The position numbers were made by a program, and so were the translations under genes. The notes below the pieces were generated by a model. The model had not been told where the DNA came from, did not search any database, and worked only from the letters and a program-made list of their open reading frames with translations. A stretch of 64,000 nt of DNA from Phocaeicola salanitronis DSM 18170 (GTDB lineage: Bacteria > Bacteroidota > Bacteroidia > Bacteroidales > Bacteroidaceae): the NCBI RefSeq assembly GCF_000190575.1, contig NC_015164.1, forward strand, positions 2,868,001 through 2,932,000. Direction: 5' to 3'. Of this stretch, positions 51,862 through 64,000 are shown piece by piece. Numbering within the stretch: the stretch's first letter is position 1; each line of letters begins with the position of its first letter.

Positions 51862-53046
51862 ATGGCTAAAGAGAAATTTGAACGTTCAAAACCGCATGTT
51901 AACATCGGTACTATCGGTCACGTTGACCATGGTAAGACTACTTTGACCGCTGCCATTACTACAGTATTGGCTAAGAAAGGTCTCTCTGAAATGCGTTCTT
52001 TCGATTCTATCGACAACGCTCCTGAAGAAAAGGAAAGAGGTATTACAATCAACACTGCTCACGTTGAATATCAGACTGCAAACCGTCACTATGCACACGT
52101 TGACTGTCCGGGACACGCCGACTATGTGAAGAACATGGTAACTGGTGCCGCTCAGATGGATGGTGCAATCATCGTGGTTGCTGCAACTGATGGTCCGATG
52201 CCTCAGACTCGTGAACATATCTTGTTGGCTCGTCAGGTAAACGTTCCGCGTTTGGTTGTATTCTTGAACAAATGCGATATGGTTGACGATGAAGAAATGT
52301 TGGAACTGGTAGAAATGGAAATGCGCGAACTGCTGTCATTCTATGACTACGATGGTGACAACACTCCGATTATCCGTGGTTCTGCATTGGGTGCTTTGAA
52401 TGGCGTTCCTCAATGGGAAGAAAAGGTAATGGAATTGATGGATGCTGTAGACAGCTGGATTCCTCTGCCTCCGCGTGATGTAGATAAACCGTTCTTGATG
52501 CCGGTTGAAGACGTGTTCTCAATCACTGGTCGTGGTACTGTTGCTACAGGCCGTATCGAAGCAGGTCGTGTAAAAGTTGGCGACGAAGTTGAAATCTTGG
52601 GTCTGGGCGAAGACAAGAAATCAGTTGTAACTGGTGTTGAAATGTTCCGCAAGATCTTGGATGAAGGCGAAGCTGGTGATAACGTAGGTTTGTTGCTCCG
52701 TGGTATCGACAAGAACGAAATCAAACGTGGTATGATTTTGTGTCACCCGGGTCAGGTTAAGGCTCACTCTAAGTTCAAAGCTGAGGTTTATATCCTGAAG
52801 AAAGAAGAAGGTGGCCGTCACACTCCGTTCCACAACCACTATCGTCCTCAGTTCTATCTGCGTACTATGGACTGTACAGGTGAAATCTCTTTGCCAGAAG
52901 GAACAGACATGGTAATGCCGGGTGATAACGTAACTATCACTGTAGAATTGATTTATCCGGTTGCATTGAACGTAGGTTTGCGTTTCGCTATCCGCGAAGG
53001 TGGACGTACAGTAGGTGCTGGTCAGATTACTGAAATTCTTGACTAA
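51862..53046 (+). CDS. tuf: Translation elongation factor Tu
   Basis: 394 aa. GTPase delivering aminoacyl-tRNA. G1 GHVDHGKT, G2-region [13 protein letters not shown]3 DCPGHADY, G4 NKCD, followed by domains II and III. Cotranscribed with upstream tRNAs and followed by a terminator. Confidence 0.99.
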   Translation: MAKEKFERSKPHVNIGTIGHVDHGKTTLTAAITTVLAKKGLSEMRSFDSIDNAPEEKERGITINTAHVEYQTANRHYAHVDCPGHADYVKNMVTGAAQMDGAIIVVAATDGPMPQTREHILLARQVNVPRLVVFLNKCDMVDDEEMLELVEMEMRELLSFYDYDGDNTPIIRGSALGALNGVPQWEEKVMELMDAVDSWIPLPPRDVDKPFLMPVEDVFSITGRGTVATGRIEAGRVKVGDEVEILGLGEDKKSVVTGVEMFRKILDEGEAGDNVGLLLRGIDKNEIKRGMILCHPGQVKAHSKFKAEVYILKKEEGGRHTPFHNHYRPQFYLRTMDCTGEISLPEGTDMVMPGDNVTITVELIYPVALNVGLRFAIREGGRTVGAGQITEILD

Positions 53047-53070
53047 TTAGAGAATTAACTCATTATTATA

Positions 53071-53098
53071 TAGTTCCCGGACTTGTCTTCGGGAACTA
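53071..53098 (+). terminator. Terminator after tuf
   Basis: 9-bp stem TAGTTCCCG (53071-53079)/CGGGAACTA (53090-53098) plus T run. It precedes tRNA-Trp by 6 nt, so it is probably only partial, or tRNA-Trp relies on read-through. Confidence 0.8.
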
Positions 53099-53103
53099 TT
53101 TTT

Positions 53104-53176
53104 ACGGGAATAGCTCAGTTGGTAGAGCATCGGTCTCCAAAACCGAGTGTCGGGAGTTCGAGTCTCTCTTCCCGTG
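53104..53176 (+). tRNA. tRNA-Trp(CCA)
   Basis: 73 nt. Acceptor ACGGGAA/TTCCCGT, anticodon loop TCTCCAAAA (CCA). Between tuf and secE, as usual in bacteria. Confidence 0.95.
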
Positions 53177-53192
53177 CTAAATTGATAAGAAT

Positions 53193-53390
53193 ATGTTTAA
53201 AAAGATAACGAATTATTGTAAAGAATCTTACGACGAACTAGTCCATAAAGTATCTTGGCCTACTCGTAAAGAACTTTCTAGTAGTGCAGTAGTTGTTTTA
53301 TATGCTTCCCTGCTTATTGCACTCGTTGTTTTTCTTATGGATTCTGCCTTCCAGTTCATCATGGAAGATGTTATCTATCCGCACTCATAA
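53193..53390 (+). CDS. secE: Preprotein translocase subunit SecE
   Basis: 65 aa with a single C-terminal membrane helix (AVVVLYASLLIALVVFLMDS). ESYDELVHKVSWPTRKEL is the conserved amphipathic helix. 11 nt before nusG. Confidence 0.93.
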   Translation: MFKKITNYCKESYDELVHKVSWPTRKELSSSAVVVLYASLLIALVVFLMDSAFQFIMEDVIYPHS

Positions 53391-53401
53391 ACAGTTAGAA
53401 A

Positions 53402-53944
53402 ATGTCTGAGATTGAAAAAAAATGGTACGTGCTTCGTGCTGTGAGTGGTAAGGAAGCCAAGGTGAAGGAGTATATTGAAGCAGAAATGCGGAATACCGAA
53501 CTTGGCGAATACGTATCTCAGGTATTGATCCCTACCGAGAAGGTATATCAGGTTCGCAATGGTAAAAAGATTGTGAAAGAAAGAAGTTATCTTCCGGGGT
53601 ATGTCTTGATAGAGGCTGCATTGGTCGGTGAAGTTGCTCACCAGTTGAGGAACATTACTAACGTAATCGGCTTCTTGGGCGGTTTGGATCATCCGGTGCC
53701 TTTGAGACAATCAGAGGTTAACCGCATATTGGGTACGGTAGACGAACTGCAAGAAGTAAGTGAGGACATGAATGTGCCTTATGCCGTAGGAGAAACAGTG
53801 AAAGTTTCTGTGGGACCGTTTAGCGGATTCAGTGGTGTCATTGAAGAAGTGAGCGCGGAAAAGCGGAAACTGAAAGTGATGGTCAAGATATTCGGACGGA
53901 AGACTCCGCTCGAATTAGGCTTTACGGATGTGGAAAAGGAATAA
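53402..53944 (+). CDS. nusG: Transcription antitermination factor NusG
   Basis: 180 aa. NGN domain starting [30 protein letters not shown], then the KOW segment [16 protein letters not shown]. Coordinates transcription elongation with ribosomes. Confidence 0.95.
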   Translation: MSEIEKKWYVLRAVSGKEAKVKEYIEAEMRNTELGEYVSQVLIPTEKVYQVRNGKKIVKERSYLPGYVLIEAALVGEVAHQLRNITNVIGFLGGLDHPVPLRQSEVNRILGTVDELQEVSEDMNVPYAVGETVKVSVGPFSGFSGVIEEVSAEKRKLKVMVKIFGRKTPLELGFTDVEKE

Positions 53945-54006
53945 GGGCATTTTGTTACGTGCTGTTGTTCCCTTCGTTAATTACACTTATATTAAAAATT
54001 AAAGAA

Positions 54007-54450
54007 ATGGCTAAAGAAGTTGCTGGACTAATCAAATTACAGATTAAAGGAGGCGCTGCAAATCCATCTCCTCCCGTTGGACCTGCCTTAGGTTCTAAGG
54101 GTATTAACATTATGGAGTTTTGCAAGCAATTCAACGCCAGAACCCAGGACAAGGCAGGCAAGGTATTGCCTGTAATCATTACCTACTACACAGACAAGTC
54201 TTTTGACTTCGTGATTAAGACTCCTCCTGTAGCGATTCAGTTGCTTGAGGCTGCGAAGATTAAGAGTGGTTCTGCTGAGCCTAATCGTAAGAAAGTCGCA
54301 GAGTTGACTTGGGATCAGATCCGTACGATTGCTCAGGATAAGTTGGTTGACTTGAACTGTTTTACTGTTGAGGCTGCTATGACAATGGTAGCAGGTACAG
54401 CTAGAAGTATGGGTATCGCTGTAAAAGGTGACTTCCCGGGTAATAATTAA
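54007..54450 (+). CDS. rplK: 50S ribosomal protein uL11
   Basis: 147 aa from [12 protein letters not shown] at 54007 (an upstream in-frame extension is not family-like). Proline-rich [18 protein letters not shown] and the C-terminal RNA-binding domain. Binds the GTPase centre. Confidence 0.97.
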   Translation: MAKEVAGLIKLQIKGGAANPSPPVGPALGSKGINIMEFCKQFNARTQDKAGKVLPVIITYYTDKSFDFVIKTPPVAIQLLEAAKIKSGSAEPNRKKVAELTWDQIRTIAQDKLVDLNCFTVEAAMTMVAGTARSMGIAVKGDFPGNN

Positions 54451-54466
54451 TTAACTTCAATTCACA

Positions 54467-55168
54467 ATGGGTAAACTGACAAAAAATCAAAAGTTGACTG
54501 CAGGTAAAATTGAAGCAGGGAAAGCATACTCACTGAAGGAAGCTGCGGAATTGGTAAAAGAAATCACTTATACCAAGTTTGACGCTTCGTTAGATATCGA
54601 CGTACGTTTAGGTGTAGATCCTCGTAAAGCTAACCAAATGGTAAGAGGTGTCGTATCTCTGCCTCATGGTACTGGTAAGCAGGTTCGTGTACTTGTTTTG
54701 TGTACGCCGGATGCTGAAGCTGCTGCAAAAGAAGCAGGTGCTGACTATGTTGGTCTTGATGAATATATAGATAAGATCAAAGGTGGATGGACTGATGTGG
54801 ATGTTATCATCACAATGCCGTCTATTATGGGTAAAATTGGTGCTCTGGGTCGTGTGCTCGGTCCTCGTGGCTTGATGCCGAACCCGAAGAGCGGAACTGT
54901 GACTATGGATGTAGCTAAAGCTGTTAAGGAAGTTAAGCAAGGTAAGATTGACTTTAAGGTTGACAAGAACGGTATCGTTCATACTTCAATCGGTAAGGTT
55001 TCTTTTACTCCTGAACAGATTCGTGAGAACGCGAAGGAATTTATCGCAACTATCATTAAACTGAAGCCGACTACAGCTAAAGGTACTTATATTAAGAGTA
55101 TTTATCTTTCAAGTACTATGAGTAAGGGTATTAAGATTGACCCGAAATCAGTAGACGAGAATCAATAA
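54467..55168 (+). CDS. rplA: 50S ribosomal protein uL1
   Basis: 233 aa, full length; [20 protein letters not shown] is the L1 signature. Usually an autogenous repressor of rplK-rplA. Confidence 0.97.
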   Translation: MGKLTKNQKLTAGKIEAGKAYSLKEAAELVKEITYTKFDASLDIDVRLGVDPRKANQMVRGVVSLPHGTGKQVRVLVLCTPDAEAAAKEAGADYVGLDEYIDKIKGGWTDVDVIITMPSIMGKIGALGRVLGPRGLMPNPKSGTVTMDVAKAVKEVKQGKIDFKVDKNGIVHTSIGKVSFTPEQIRENAKEFIATIIKLKPTTAKGTYIKSIYLSSTMSKGIKIDPKSVDENQ

Positions 55169-55169
55169 T

Positions 55170-55176
55170 AAGGAGG
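55170..55176 (+). promoter_or_regulatory. Strong Shine-Dalgarno site of rplJ
   Basis: AAGGAGG, 4 nt before the ATG at 55181. One of very few in the window. Confidence 0.75.
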
Positions 55177-55180
55177 AATC

Positions 55181-55696
55181 ATGAGAAAGGAAGATAAAGG
55201 CGTAATTATTAGTCAGTTAGCTGATGCCGTAAAGCAATATGGACATTTCTACCTGGTAGATACAACTGCAATGGATGCAGCCGCTACCAGTGATTTGCGT
55301 AGAAAGTGCTTTAAAGCCGGCATTAAGTTGGTGGTTGTGAAGAATTCATTGCTTCACAAGGCTTTGCTAAGCTTGGATGTTGATTATTCACCCTTATTTG
55401 ATTCTTTGAAGGGTACTACTTCGGTAATGTTTTGCGAAGTAGCCAATGCCCCTGCAAAATTGCTGAAAGAATATAAAGAAGGTGTACCTGCACTGAAAGC
55501 TGCTTATGCAGAAGAAGGTTTCTATATCGGTGCGGAACAATTGGAAGCCTTGGCAACTATCAAGAGCAAGAACGAAGTTATCGCAGATATCATTGCTTTG
55601 TTGCAATCTCCTGCGAAGAATGTGGTTTCGGCTCTTCAATCTGGTGGCAACACCATTCATGGAGTTCTTCAGACACTTGCAGAACGTCCTGAATAA
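55181..55696 (+). CDS. rplJ: 50S ribosomal protein uL10
   Basis: 171 aa; stalk base binding L7/L12 dimers. FYLVDTTAMDAAATSDLRRK and a C-terminal helix for L12. Has a strong ribosome-binding site. Confidence 0.96.
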   Translation: MRKEDKGVIISQLADAVKQYGHFYLVDTTAMDAAATSDLRRKCFKAGIKLVVVKNSLLHKALLSLDVDYSPLFDSLKGTTSVMFCEVANAPAKLLKEYKEGVPALKAAYAEEGFYIGAEQLEALATIKSKNEVIADIIALLQSPAKNVVSALQSGGNTIHGVLQTLAERPE

Positions 55697-55746
55697 CAAC
55701 TTTAATATTTTTCAATTAGTAACAAACATTTAAATTTCATACAAAA

Positions 55747-56124
55747 ATGGCAGATTTGAAAGCTTTTGCAGAACAATTAGTTAACTTGACAGTAAAAGAA
55801 GTTAATGAACTTGCAACTATCCTTAAAGAAGAATATGGTATTGAACCTGCTGCTGCAGCTGTAGCTGTTGCTGCTGGTCCCGCTGCTGCTGGTGCAGCTG
55901 CTGCTGAAGAAAAAACTTCATTCGATGTAGTTTTGAAGAGTGCAGGTGCTGCTAAATTGCAGGTAGTTAAAGCTGTTAAAGAAGCTTGTGGTCTTGGTTT
56001 GAAAGAAGCAAAAGACTTGGTTGACGGAGCTCCTAGCACAGTAAAAGAAGGCTTGGCTAAAGACGAAGCTGAATCTTTGAAGAAAACTCTGGAAGAAGCT
56101 GGAGCAGAAGTTGAGCTTAAATAA
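55747..56124 (+). CDS. rplL: 50S ribosomal protein bL12
   Basis: 125 aa. N-terminal dimer domain, Ala-rich hinge (about residues 36-56), and C-terminal globular domain with [20 protein letters not shown]. Recruits GTPase factors. Confidence 0.97.
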   Translation: MADLKAFAEQLVNLTVKEVNELATILKEEYGIEPAAAAVAVAAGPAAAGAAAAEEKTSFDVVLKSAGAAKLQVVKAVKEACGLGLKEAKDLVDGAPSTVKEGLAKDEAESLKKTLEEAGAEVELK

Positions 56125-56149
56125 TATTAGCCTGTTAAACAGGTAATCC

Positions 56150-56181
56150 GGTTAAGAGTCCTCTTCCGAGGATTCTTAACC
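56150..56181 (+). terminator. Attenuating terminator between rplL and rpoB
   Basis: 14-bp stem (one G-U pair), loop TTCC, then TTTTT. 55 nt before rpoB. It should reduce read-through from the ribosomal genes into rpoBC, as at the same place in other bacteria. Confidence 0.85.
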
Positions 56182-56236
56182 TTTTTGCGTCTACACAGGT
56201 TTTTACTCCTGAAATTAACAAATTAACTCCATACAG

Positions 56237-59200
56237 ATGTCTTCAAATACAAATAACCAACGAATTAATTTTGCTTCTATTAAGAATCCGATGAAGTATC
56301 CGGATTTTTTGGAAGTGCAGTTGAAGTCATTTCAAGACTTTTTGCAATTGAACACGCCGCCTGAAAAACGTAAGAATGACGGCTTGTATAAGGTATTTGC
56401 CGAAAATTTCCCGATTGCAGATACACGTAACAATTTCGTATTAGAGTTTCTTGATTATTACATTGATCCGCCTCATTATACCATTGATGAATGTTTGGAG
56501 CGTGGATTGACGTATAGTGTCCCCTTGAAGGCTAAGCTGAAACTTTATTGTACCGATCCTGACCATGAGGATTTTGATACAGTCATCCAAGATGTATTTT
56601 TGGGCCCTATTCCGTATATGACCCCCAAAGGCACTTTTGTCATCAATGGAGCTGAACGCGTTGTCGTTTCTCAATTACACCGCTCTCCGGGTGTGTTCTT
56701 CGGACAAAGCATTCATGCCAATGGCACCAAGTTATACTCTGCCCGTATCATCCCGTTTAAAGGTTCTTGGATAGAATTTGCTACTGACATTAATAATGTC
56801 ATGTATGCTTATATCGACCGTAAGAAGAAATTGCCTGTAACCACATTGTTGCGTGCTGTCGGATTCGAGAATGATAAAGATATCCTCGAAATCTTTAATC
56901 TGGCAGAAGATGTAAAGGTAAATAAGGCTAATCTGAAAAAGATTATCGGGCGCAAGTTGGCTGCGCGTGTTTTGAAGACATGGACAGAAGACTTTGTAGA
57001 TGAAGATACCGGTGAAGTGGTTTCTATCGAACGTAATGAGGTAGTAATCGACCGCGAAACAGTTATCGAACCGGAACACATCGATTTGATTTTAGAGTCT
57101 GGTGTCCAAAATATACTTGTTCATAATGAAGAAGCTAACGCTTCGGATTATTCTATTATATTCAATACTTTACAGAAAGACCCGAGCAACTCGGAAAAAG
57201 AAGCTGTATTGTATATCTATCGCCAGTTGCGTAATGCCGATCCGGCTGATGATGCAAGTGCAAGAGAAGTGATTAATAACCTGTTCTTCTCGGAAAAGCG
57301 TTATGATTTAGGTGAAGTCGGCCGTTATCGTATCAATAAGAAATTGAATCTTGATACGCCGATGGATGTCAAGGTCTTGACCAAGCAGGATATCATTGAG
57401 ATTATCAAGTATCTGATTGAACTGATTAACTCGAAGGCGGATGTAGATGATATCGACCACTTGAGCAACCGCCGTGTACGTACGGTAGGAGAGCAGTTGT
57501 CCAATCAGTTTGCAATCGGGCTGGCACGTATGTCCCGTACAATCCGTGAACGCATGAATGTGCGCGACAATGAAGTGTTTACTCCGATAGATTTGATTAA
57601 CGCGAAGACTATTTCTTCGGTTATCAATTCTTTCTTTGGAACGAATGCTTTGTCTCAGTTTATGGACCAGACAAACCCGTTGGCGGAAATTACACACAAG
57701 CGCCGTTTGTCTGCATTAGGTCCCGGAGGTTTGTCGCGTGACCGTGCCGGATTCGAGGTGCGTGACGTACACTATACTCACTATGGCCGTCTGTGTCCGA
57801 TTGAGACTCCTGAAGGTCCGAACATCGGTTTGATTTCTTCTTTGTGTGTATATGCGAAAATCAACGATTTAGGCTTTATCGTCACTCCTTACCGTAAGGT
57901 GAAGGACGCTACAGTCGACTTGTCTCCGGAAGGCATTGAATATTTGTCTGCCGAAGAAGAAGAAGACAAGATCATTGCACAGGGAAATGCGCCATTGAAT
58001 GATGACGGTACATTTATCCGCGATAGAGTAAAAGCTCGTCGGGATGCCGATTATCCTGTAGTTACTCCCGATCAGGTTGAACTGATGGACGTATCTCCTC
58101 AACAGATTGCGTCAATTGCCGCTTCGTTGATTCCGTTCTTGGAACACGACGACGCGAACCGTGCGTTGATGGGTTCGAACATGATGCGTCAGGCAGTGCC
58201 TTTGTTGAGAACAGAGGCTCCGATTGTGGGTACAGGAATCGAAAAGCAGTTGTGTGAAGATTCTCGTACGCAAATTGCGGCAGAAGGGGACGGTGTCATC
58301 GAATTTGTTGATGCGACAACCATCCGTGTATTGTATGACCGTACTCAGGAGGAAGAGTTTGTTAGCTTTGAACCGGCATTGAAAGAATACCGCATTCCGA
58401 AATTCCGTAAGACGAACCAAAGCATGACCATTGACTTACGCCCGATCTGTAATAAAGGCCAGCGCGTGAAGAAAGGCGATATCCTGACTGAAGGTTATTC
58501 TACCGCAAACGGTGAATTGGCATTGGGTAAGAACTTGCTGGTCGCTTACATGCCGTGGAAGGGATACAACTATGAGGATGCGATTGTACTGAACGAACGC
58601 ATGGTGCGTGAAGACATTTTGACTTCAGTACATGTCGATGAATATATCTTGGAGGTCCGCGAAACGAAGCGCGGTATGGAAGAGTTGACTTCTGATATTC
58701 CGAATGTAAGTGAAGAAGCGACCAAAGACTTGGATGAAAACGGTATCGTACGTATCGGCGCACGCATCGAGCCGGGCGATATCTTGATTGGTAAGATTAC
58801 TCCAAAGGGAGAATCAGACCCTTCACCAGAAGAAAAACTGTTGCGTGCAATCTTCGGTGATAAAGCAGGTGATGTAAAGGATGCCTCTTTGAAAGCTTCT
58901 CCTTCATTGCGGGGTGTAGTAATCGACAAGAAGTTATATTCTCGTGTAATCAAGACACGTAGTGAGAAGAATGCAGACAAGCAGATACTTCCGAAACTGA
59001 ATGAAGAGTTCGAAGAAAAGGCGGCTGCATTGAAAGAGATTCTTGTAGAAAAACTGTTGGTACTGACCGAAGATAAGGTTTCACAAGGAGTGAAAGACTA
59101 TTTGGGTACCGAAGTGATAGCTAAAGGCGCTAAGTTTATCAAACATGACTTGGAATCTTTGGACTATACCGTGATTCAGTTGAGCAAATGGACTTCGGAT

Positions 59201-60049
59201 GCTCATAAGAATGAGATGATTCGTGATTTGGTAATGAATTATCTGAAGAAGTATAAGGAATTGGATGCCGAGTTGAAGAGAAAGAAATTCGCTTTGACTA
59301 TCGGTGATGAATTGCCTTCAGGTATCATTCAAATGGCGAAAGTTTATATTGCGAAGAAACGTAAGATCGGTGTCGGCGATAAGATGGCGGGCCGTCACGG
59401 TAATAAAGGTATCGTGTCGCGCGTAGTCCGTCAGGAAGATATGCCGTTCTTGGCAGACGGAACTCCGGTGGATATTGTATTGAATCCGTTGGGTGTGCCT
59501 TCTCGTATGAACATCGGTCAGATTTTCGAAGCTGTACTTGGACGTGCCGGTAAAGAATTGGGCGTGAAGTTTGCGACTCCGATTTTTGACGGCGCTACAT
59601 TGGACGATTTGGATAAATGGACGGATAAGGCAGGTCTGCCGCGTTATTGCAAGACTTATTTGTATGACGGTGGTACAGGCGAACAGTTTGACCAGCCTGC
59701 TACGGTGGGTGTGACTTACATGTTGAAGCTGGGTCACATGGTAGAAGACAAGATGCACGCGCGTTCTATCGGTCCGTACTCTTTGATTACTCAACAGCCG
59801 CTTGGCGGTAAAGCACAGTTTGGTGGACAGCGTTTCGGAGAAATGGAGGTTTGGGCAATTGAAGCATTCGGTGCGGCTCACGTTCTTCAGGAAATCCTGA
59901 CAATCAAGTCGGATGATGTTGTCGGACGTTCGAAGGCATACGAGGCCATTGTAAAAGGTGAACCGATGCCTACTCCGGGTATTCCCGAATCGTTGAATGT
60001 CTTGCTGCATGAACTGAGAGGTCTTTGCTTGAGTATTACATTGGAATAA
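56237..60049 (+). CDS. rpoB: RNA polymerase beta subunit
   Basis: 1270 aa. Rifampicin pocket reads [20 protein letters not shown] with the sensitive-type residues Asp, His and Ser. [13 protein letters not shown], the switch/active site [25 protein letters not shown] and the C-terminal [19 protein letters not shown] are all present. No odd features. Confidence 0.98.
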   Translation: MSSNTNNQRINFASIKNPMKYPDFLEVQLKSFQDFLQLNTPPEKRKNDGLYKVFAENFPIADTRNNFVLEFLDYYIDPPHYTIDECLERGLTYSVPLKAKLKLYCTDPDHEDFDTVIQDVFLGPIPYMTPKGTFVINGAERVVVSQLHRSPGVFFGQSIHANGTKLYSARIIPFKGSWIEFATDINNVMYAYIDRKKKLPVTTLLRAVGFENDKDILEIFNLAEDVKVNKANLKKIIGRKLAARVLKTWTEDFVDEDTGEVVSIERNEVVIDRETVIEPEHIDLILESGVQNILVHNEEANASDYSIIFNTLQKDPSNSEKEAVLYIYRQLRNADPADDASAREVINNLFFSEKRYDLGEVGRYRINKKLNLDTPMDVKVLTKQDIIEIIKYLIELINSKADVDDIDHLSNRRVRTVGEQLSNQFAIGLARMSRTIRERMNVRDNEVFTPIDLINAKTISSVINSFFGTNALSQFMDQTNPLAEITHKRRLSALGPGGLSRDRAGFEVRDVHYTHYGRLCPIETPEGPNIGLISSLCVYAKINDLGFIVTPYRKVKDATVDLSPEGIEYLSAEEEEDKIIAQGNAPLNDDGTFIRDRVKARRDADYPVVTPDQVELMDVSPQQIASIAASLIPFLEHDDANRALMGSNMMRQAVPLLRTEAPIVGTGIEKQLCEDSRTQIAAEGDGVIEFVDATTIRVLYDRTQEEEFVSFEPALKEYRIPKFRKTNQSMTIDLRPICNKGQRVKKGDILTEGYSTANGELALGKNLLVAYMPWKGYNYEDAIVLNERMVREDILTSVHVDEYILEVRETKRGMEELTSDIPNVSEEATKDLDENGIVRIGARIEPGDILIGKITPKGESDPSPEEKLLRAIFGDKAGDVKDASLKASPSLRGVVIDKKLYSRVIKTRSEKNADKQILPKLNEEFEEKAAALKEILVEKLLVLTEDKVSQGVKDYLGTEVIAKGAKFIKHDLESLDYTVIQLSKWTSDAHKNEMIRDLVMNYLKKYKELDAELKRKKFALTIGDELPSGIIQMAKVYIAKKRKIGVGDKMAGRHGNKGIVSRVVRQEDMPFLADGTPVDIVLNPLGVPSRMNIGQIFEAVLGRAGKELGVKFATPIFDGATLDDLDKWTDKAGLPRYCKTYLYDGGTGEQFDQPATVGVTYMLKLGHMVEDKMHARSIGPYSLITQQPLGGKAQFGGQRFGEMEVWAIEAFGAAHVLQEILTIKSDDVVGRSKAYEAIVKGEPMPTPGIPESLNVLLHELRGLCLSITLE

Positions 60050-60074
60050 TAGTTAATTTTGAAAATAAGAAAGT

Positions 60075-63000
60075 ATGGCTTTTAGAAAAGATACTAAGAT
60101 AAAAAGTAATTTCTCGAAGATTACGATCGGATTGGCGTCACCTGAGGAAATCTTGGAAAACTCGTATGGTGAAGTGCTGAAGCCGGAAACTATCAATTAC
60201 CGTACTTATAAGCCGGAACGTGACGGTTTGTTTTGCGAACGCATTTTCGGTCCGGTGAAAGACTATGAATGCCATTGCGGTAAATACAAACGTATCCGTT
60301 ATAAAGGAATCGTCTGCGACCGGTGTGGTGTAGAAGTGACAGAAAAGAAAGTGCGTCGTGAACGTAGCGGGCATATACAGCTGGTAGTTCCTGTTGCACA
60401 TATCTGGTATTTCCGTTCTTTGCCGAATAAAATAGGTTATTTGTTAGGCTTGCCTACCAAAAAGCTGGATGCTGTTATTTATTACGAACGTTACATCGTG
60501 ATTCAGCCGGGTGTAAAAGCTGAAGACGGTGTCAATCAATATGATTTGTTGTCTGAAGAAGAATATCTTGACATTATGGATACGCTTCCGAAGGACAACC
60601 AATACTTGGAAGATACCGACCCGAACAAGTTCATCGCCAAGATGGGTGCGGAAGCTATCTACGACTTGCTGGTACGTCTGGATTTGGATGCGCTTTCATA
60701 CGAGCTGCGTCATAAGGCAAACAATGACTCTTCGCAGCAGCGCAAGAACGAGGCTTTGAAGCGTCTGCAGGTAGTAGAATCATTCCGTGCGTCTCGTGGA
60801 CGTAACAAGCCGGAATGGATGATTGTACGTATCGTGCCGGTTATCCCGCCCGAACTTCGTCCGCTGGTTCCGCTGGACGGTGGCCGTTTCGCTACGTCCG
60901 ACCTGAATGACTTGTACCGTCGTGTGATTATCCGTAACAATCGTCTGAAACGATTGATTGAAATCAAGGCTCCGGAAGTTATCTTGCGTAACGAAAAACG
61001 TATGTTGCAGGAAGCTGTTGATTCGTTGTTCGATAATTCACGTAAGTCGAGTGCTGTGAAGACGGATGCCAACCGTCCGTTGAAATCATTGTCCGACAGC
61101 TTGAAAGGAAAGCAAGGACGTTTCCGTCAGAACCTGTTGGGTAAGCGTGTCGACTATTCTGCCCGTTCGGTTATCGTCGTTGGTCCGGAATTGAAGATGG
61201 GCGAATGCGGTATTCCGAAACTGATGGCTGCCGAACTGTACAAGCCGTTTATCATTCGCAAGCTGATTGAACGCGGTATCGTGAAGACCGTGAAGTCTGC
61301 AAAGAAGATTGTAGACCGCAAGGAGCCGGTTATCTGGGATATCCTGGAACATGTAATGAAAGGCCATCCGGTATTGTTGAACCGTGCGCCGACATTGCAC
61401 CGTTTGGGTATTCAGGCATTCCAGCCGAAGATGATCGAAGGAAAGGCTATCCAATTGCACCCGTTGGCTTGTACGGCGTTCAATGCCGACTTCGACGGTG
61501 ACCAGATGGCTGTTCACTTGCCTCTGAGCAACGAAGCTGTACTGGAAGCGCAATTGCTGATGCTTCAATCGCACAATATCTTGAATCCGGCTAATGGTGC
61601 GCCGATTACCGTGCCTGCACAGGATATGGTATTGGGATTGTATTACATTACCAAGATACGTAAAGGGGCTAAAGGTGAAGGACTGATTTTCTACGGACCG
61701 GAAGAAGCCTTGATTGCTTATAACGAAGGTAAGGTAGACATCCACGCCGAAATCAGCGTTTTGACGAATGATTTGGATGAAAACGGCAATATCGTCAAGA
61801 AGATGATTAAAGAGACATCTGTCGGACGTATTATTGTCAATGAACTGGTTCCGGACGAATGCGGATACCTGAACATGATTATTTCTAAGAAATCATTGCG
61901 CGATATCATTAGTGATGTAATCAAGAAAGTGGGTGTGGCTCGTGCTTGCGAATTCTTGGATGGTATCAAGAATTTGGGATATCAAAAGGCATTCGAAGGC
62001 GGATTGTCATTCAACTTGGGCGATATCATCATTCCGAAGGAGAAAGAAGAACTGATTAAGCGTGGTAATGAGGAAGTGGAACAAATCATGATGAACTATA
62101 ACATGGGTTTCATTACCGACAACGAACGTTATAATCAGGTTATCGATACATGGACACATGTCAACAGCGACTTGTCCGACATCTTGTATAAGACGATTAA
62201 GAACGATGACCAAGGGTTCAACTCTGTATTCATGATGTTGGATTCCGGTGCCCGTGGTTCTAAGGAACAGATTCGTCAGTTGTCTGGTATGCGTGGTTTG
62301 ATGGCGAAGCCGCAGAAGGCAGGTGCCGAAGGCGCACAGATTATTGAAAACCCGATTCTTTCGAACTTTAAGGAAGGTCTTTCGGTGTTGGAGTACTTTA
62401 TCTCTACCCACGGTGCCCGTAAAGGTCTTGCCGATACCGCGTTGAAGACAGCCGATGCCGGATACCTGACCCGTCGTCTGGTTGACGTGTCACACGATGT
62501 GATTATCAATGAAGAAGACTGCGGTACCTTGCGCGGACTGGTTTGCACGGCATTGAAGAACAACGATGAAGTTATCGCTACGCTGTACGAACGCATCTTG
62601 GGACGTGTGTCGGTACACGATGTGATTCATCCTACGACCGGAAAGCTGATTGTAGCTTCGGGCGAAGAGATTACCGAAAGCATTGCCGAGGAAATCGAAA
62701 ACTCTCCGATAGAAAGCGTGGAAATCCGTTCGGTATTGACGTGCGAATCGAAGAAAGGTGTCTGTGCGAAGTGTTACGGACGTAACCTTGCTACCAGCCG
62801 TATGGTTCAGAAAGGTGAAGCGGTCGGAGTCATTGCCGCACAGTCTATTGGTGAGCCGGGTACTCAGTTGACATTGCGTACCTTCCATGCCGGTGGTATT
62901 GCCGGTAACATGGCAGCCAATGCAAGCATCGTGGCAAAGAATGACGCGCGTCTGGAATTCGAAGAACTGCGTACGGTAGATGCTGTAGAAGAAACCGGCG

Positions 63001-64000
63001 AACCGGTGAAGATTGTGGTAGGCCGTTTGGCGGAAGTCCGGTTTATTGATGTCAATACGGGCATTGTATTGTCTACCCACTATGTACCATACGGTTCTAA
63101 GCTGTATGCTTCAGACGGTGAAGTGGTAGAGAAGGGCAAGCTGATTGCCAAGTGGGACCCGTTCAATGCCGTTATCGTAACCGAGGTTGCAGGTAAGATT
63201 GCATTCGAGTCGGTTATCGAGAATGTAACGTATAAGGTAGAATCGGATGAGGCTACCGGTTTGCGTGAAATCATCATTACAGAGTCGAAAGACAAGAACA
63301 AGATACCTTCATTGCATATCCTTGATGAAAATGGCAATGAAATCCGTACGTACAACTTGCCGGTAGGCGGACACGTGGTAGTAGAAGACAAGCAAATCGT
63401 GAAGGCGGGTGATATTCTGGTGAAGATTCCGCGTGCCGTAGGTAAGGCGGGCGATATCACCGGTGGTTTGCCTCGTGTGACAGAGTTGTTCGAGGCACGT
63501 AATCCGTCCAATCCTGCTGTGGTATCTGAAATCGACGGTGAGATTACCATGGGTAAGATCAAACGTGGTAACCGTGAAATCATTGTGACTTCAAAGACCG
63601 GTGATGTGAAGAAGTATCTGGTAGCATTGTCCAAGCAGATTCTGGTACAGGATAATGACTATGTACGTGCCGGTACTCCGTTGTCCGACGGCGCCATTAC
63701 GCCTGCCGATATCCTGGCGATTAAAGGTCCTACGGCTGTACAGGAATACATCGTTAATGAAATCCAGGACGTTTATCGTCTGCAGGGTGTGAAGATTAAC
63801 GATAAGCACTTCGAGATTATCGTACGCCAGATGATGCGCAAGGTACAGATTGACGAGCCGGGAGATACCCGTTTCTTGGAGCAACAGGTGGTAGACCGTC
63901 TGGAATTCAATGAAGAGAACGACCGTATCTGGGGCAAGAAAGTTGTGGTTGACGCAGGTGATTCGCAGAACCTCCAGCCGGGGCAGATTGTTACGGCACG
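60075..64000 (+). CDS. rpoC: RNA polymerase beta' subunit (3' end outside window)
   Basis: About 1308 codons visible from the ATG at 60075 ([10 protein letters not shown]), 25 bp after rpoB; the stop lies beyond base 64000. N-terminal zinc site [20 protein letters not shown], the catalytic [12 protein letters not shown] at about 474-485, the bridge helix region with [19 protein letters not shown], and the second zinc Cys cluster near VCAKCYG. Full-length Bacteroidales RpoC is roughly 1430 aa, so about 120 codons are missing. Confidence 0.97.
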   Translation, partial: MAFRKDTKIKSNFSKITIGLASPEEILENSYGEVLKPETINYRTYKPERDGLFCERIFGPVKDYECHCGKYKRIRYKGIVCDRCGVEVTEKKVRRERSGHIQLVVPVAHIWYFRSLPNKIGYLLGLPTKKLDAVIYYERYIVIQPGVKAEDGVNQYDLLSEEEYLDIMDTLPKDNQYLEDTDPNKFIAKMGAEAIYDLLVRLDLDALSYELRHKANNDSSQQRKNEALKRLQVVESFRASRGRNKPEWMIVRIVPVIPPELRPLVPLDGGRFATSDLNDLYRRVIIRNNRLKRLIEIKAPEVILRNEKRMLQEAVDSLFDNSRKSSAVKTDANRPLKSLSDSLKGKQGRFRQNLLGKRVDYSARSVIVVGPELKMGECGIPKLMAAELYKPFIIRKLIERGIVKTVKSAKKIVDRKEPVIWDILEHVMKGHPVLLNRAPTLHRLGIQAFQPKMIEGKAIQLHPLACTAFNADFDGDQMAVHLPLSNEAVLEAQLLMLQSHNILNPANGAPITVPAQDMVLGLYYITKIRKGAKGEGLIFYGPEEALIAYNEGKVDIHAEISVLTNDLDENGNIVKKMIKETSVGRIIVNELVPDECGYLNMIISKKSLRDIISDVIKKVGVARACEFLDGIKNLGYQKAFEGGLSFNLGDIIIPKEKEELIKRGNEEVEQIMMNYNMGFITDNERYNQVIDTWTHVNSDLSDILYKTIKNDDQGFNSVFMMLDSGARGSKEQIRQLSGMRGLMAKPQKAGAEGAQIIENPILSNFKEGLSVLEYFISTHGARKGLADTALKTADAGYLTRRLVDVSHDVIINEEDCGTLRGLVCTALKNNDEVIATLYERILGRVSVHDVIHPTTGKLIVASGEEITESIAEEIENSPIESVEIRSVLTCESKKGVCAKCYGRNLATSRMVQKGEAVGVIAAQSIGEPGTQLTLRTFHAGGIAGNMAANASIVAKNDARLEFEELRTVDAVEETGEPVKIVVGRLAEVRFIDVNTGIVLSTHYVPYGSKLYASDGEVVEKGKLIAKWDPFNAVIVTEVAGKIAFESVIENVTYKVESDEATGLREIIITESKDKNKIPSLHILDENGNEIRTYNLPVGGHVVVEDKQIVKAGDILVKIPRAVGKAGDITGGLPRVTELFEARNPSNPAVVSEIDGEITMGKIKRGNREIIVTSKTGDVKKYLVALSKQILVQDNDYVRAGTPLSDGAITPADILAIKGPTAVQEYIVNEIQDVYRLQGVKINDKHFEIIVRQMMRKVQIDEPGDTRFLEQQVVDRLEFNEENDRIWGKKVVVDAGDSQNLQPGQIVTA

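Noticed and set aside
56237..60049. Rifampicin-resistance substitution in rpoB
   Set aside because: The Asp, His and Ser positions of the pocket have the sensitive-type residues.

Overview
The window is chromosomal DNA of a gut-type Bacteroidales, most likely Bacteroidaceae (Bacteroides/Phocaeicola-like). The signs are the repeated phylum-type promoter -7 box TAnnTTTG, mostly Shine-Dalgarno-free genes, a fused SecDF, ATP-dependent PEP carboxykinase, a paired 2-oxoacid:ferredoxin oxidoreductase, and the gene order rpsU-xerC-hpf-tRNAs-tuf-tRNA(Trp)-secE-nusG-rplKAJL-rpoBC. The species is not determined.

Layout. 1-7.3 kb holds the end-truncated rnr gene (minus strand), a 1-kb intergenic region rich in inverted repeats, a CDF metal transporter, an epimerase/PAP2 gene pair that could belong to lipid (possibly sphingolipid) metabolism, and a DUF2807 lipoprotein. 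7.3-22.6 kb is an integrative mobilizable element inserted in the 3' end of a tRNA-Leu(CAA) gene. It is bounded by a 14-bp direct repeat. It has a tyrosine integrase at the left end. At the right end are an excisionase-like protein, a RepA-like ATPase, a primase, an oriT candidate, a relaxosome protein, a MOBP-type relaxase and a coiled-coil membrane protein. Between these lies an AT-rich cargo: an extended Hcp/TssD-like type VI secretion tube protein, a CHAP/NlpC-like amidase effector, candidate periplasmic and membrane immunity proteins, a LysM/pretoxin-TG toxin with two tandem 63-aa membrane proteins, and a duplicated two-gene membrane cassette. No T6SS structural machinery is present, so the cargo would depend on a secretion apparatus encoded elsewhere.

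22.7-35.3 kb: an MFS exporter; an OMP-glnK-amtB ammonium operon; DUF1599-DoxX-tpiA-SPOR-folE; a DUF3089 lipoprotein; dusB coupled to a RhuM/PLD-like gene; and a U32 peptidase-family protein. 35.3-49.7 kb: REP-like palindromes and an IS4/DUF4372 transposase remnant, pckA, upp, korAB, tRNA-Arg, queE/queD (queuosine), secDF, threonine aldolase, a gamma-carbonic-anhydrase-like protein and a Xaa-Pro aminopeptidase. 49.9-64 kb: the translation and transcription cluster, ending inside rpoC.

The least ordinary parts are the mobile Hcp-effector-immunity island, and several families of intergenic inverted repeats: a concentric nested dyad at 2352-2556, paired CACAGAG-word elements, and TTNCAA-centred palindromes. 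Most lie just 3' of genes.
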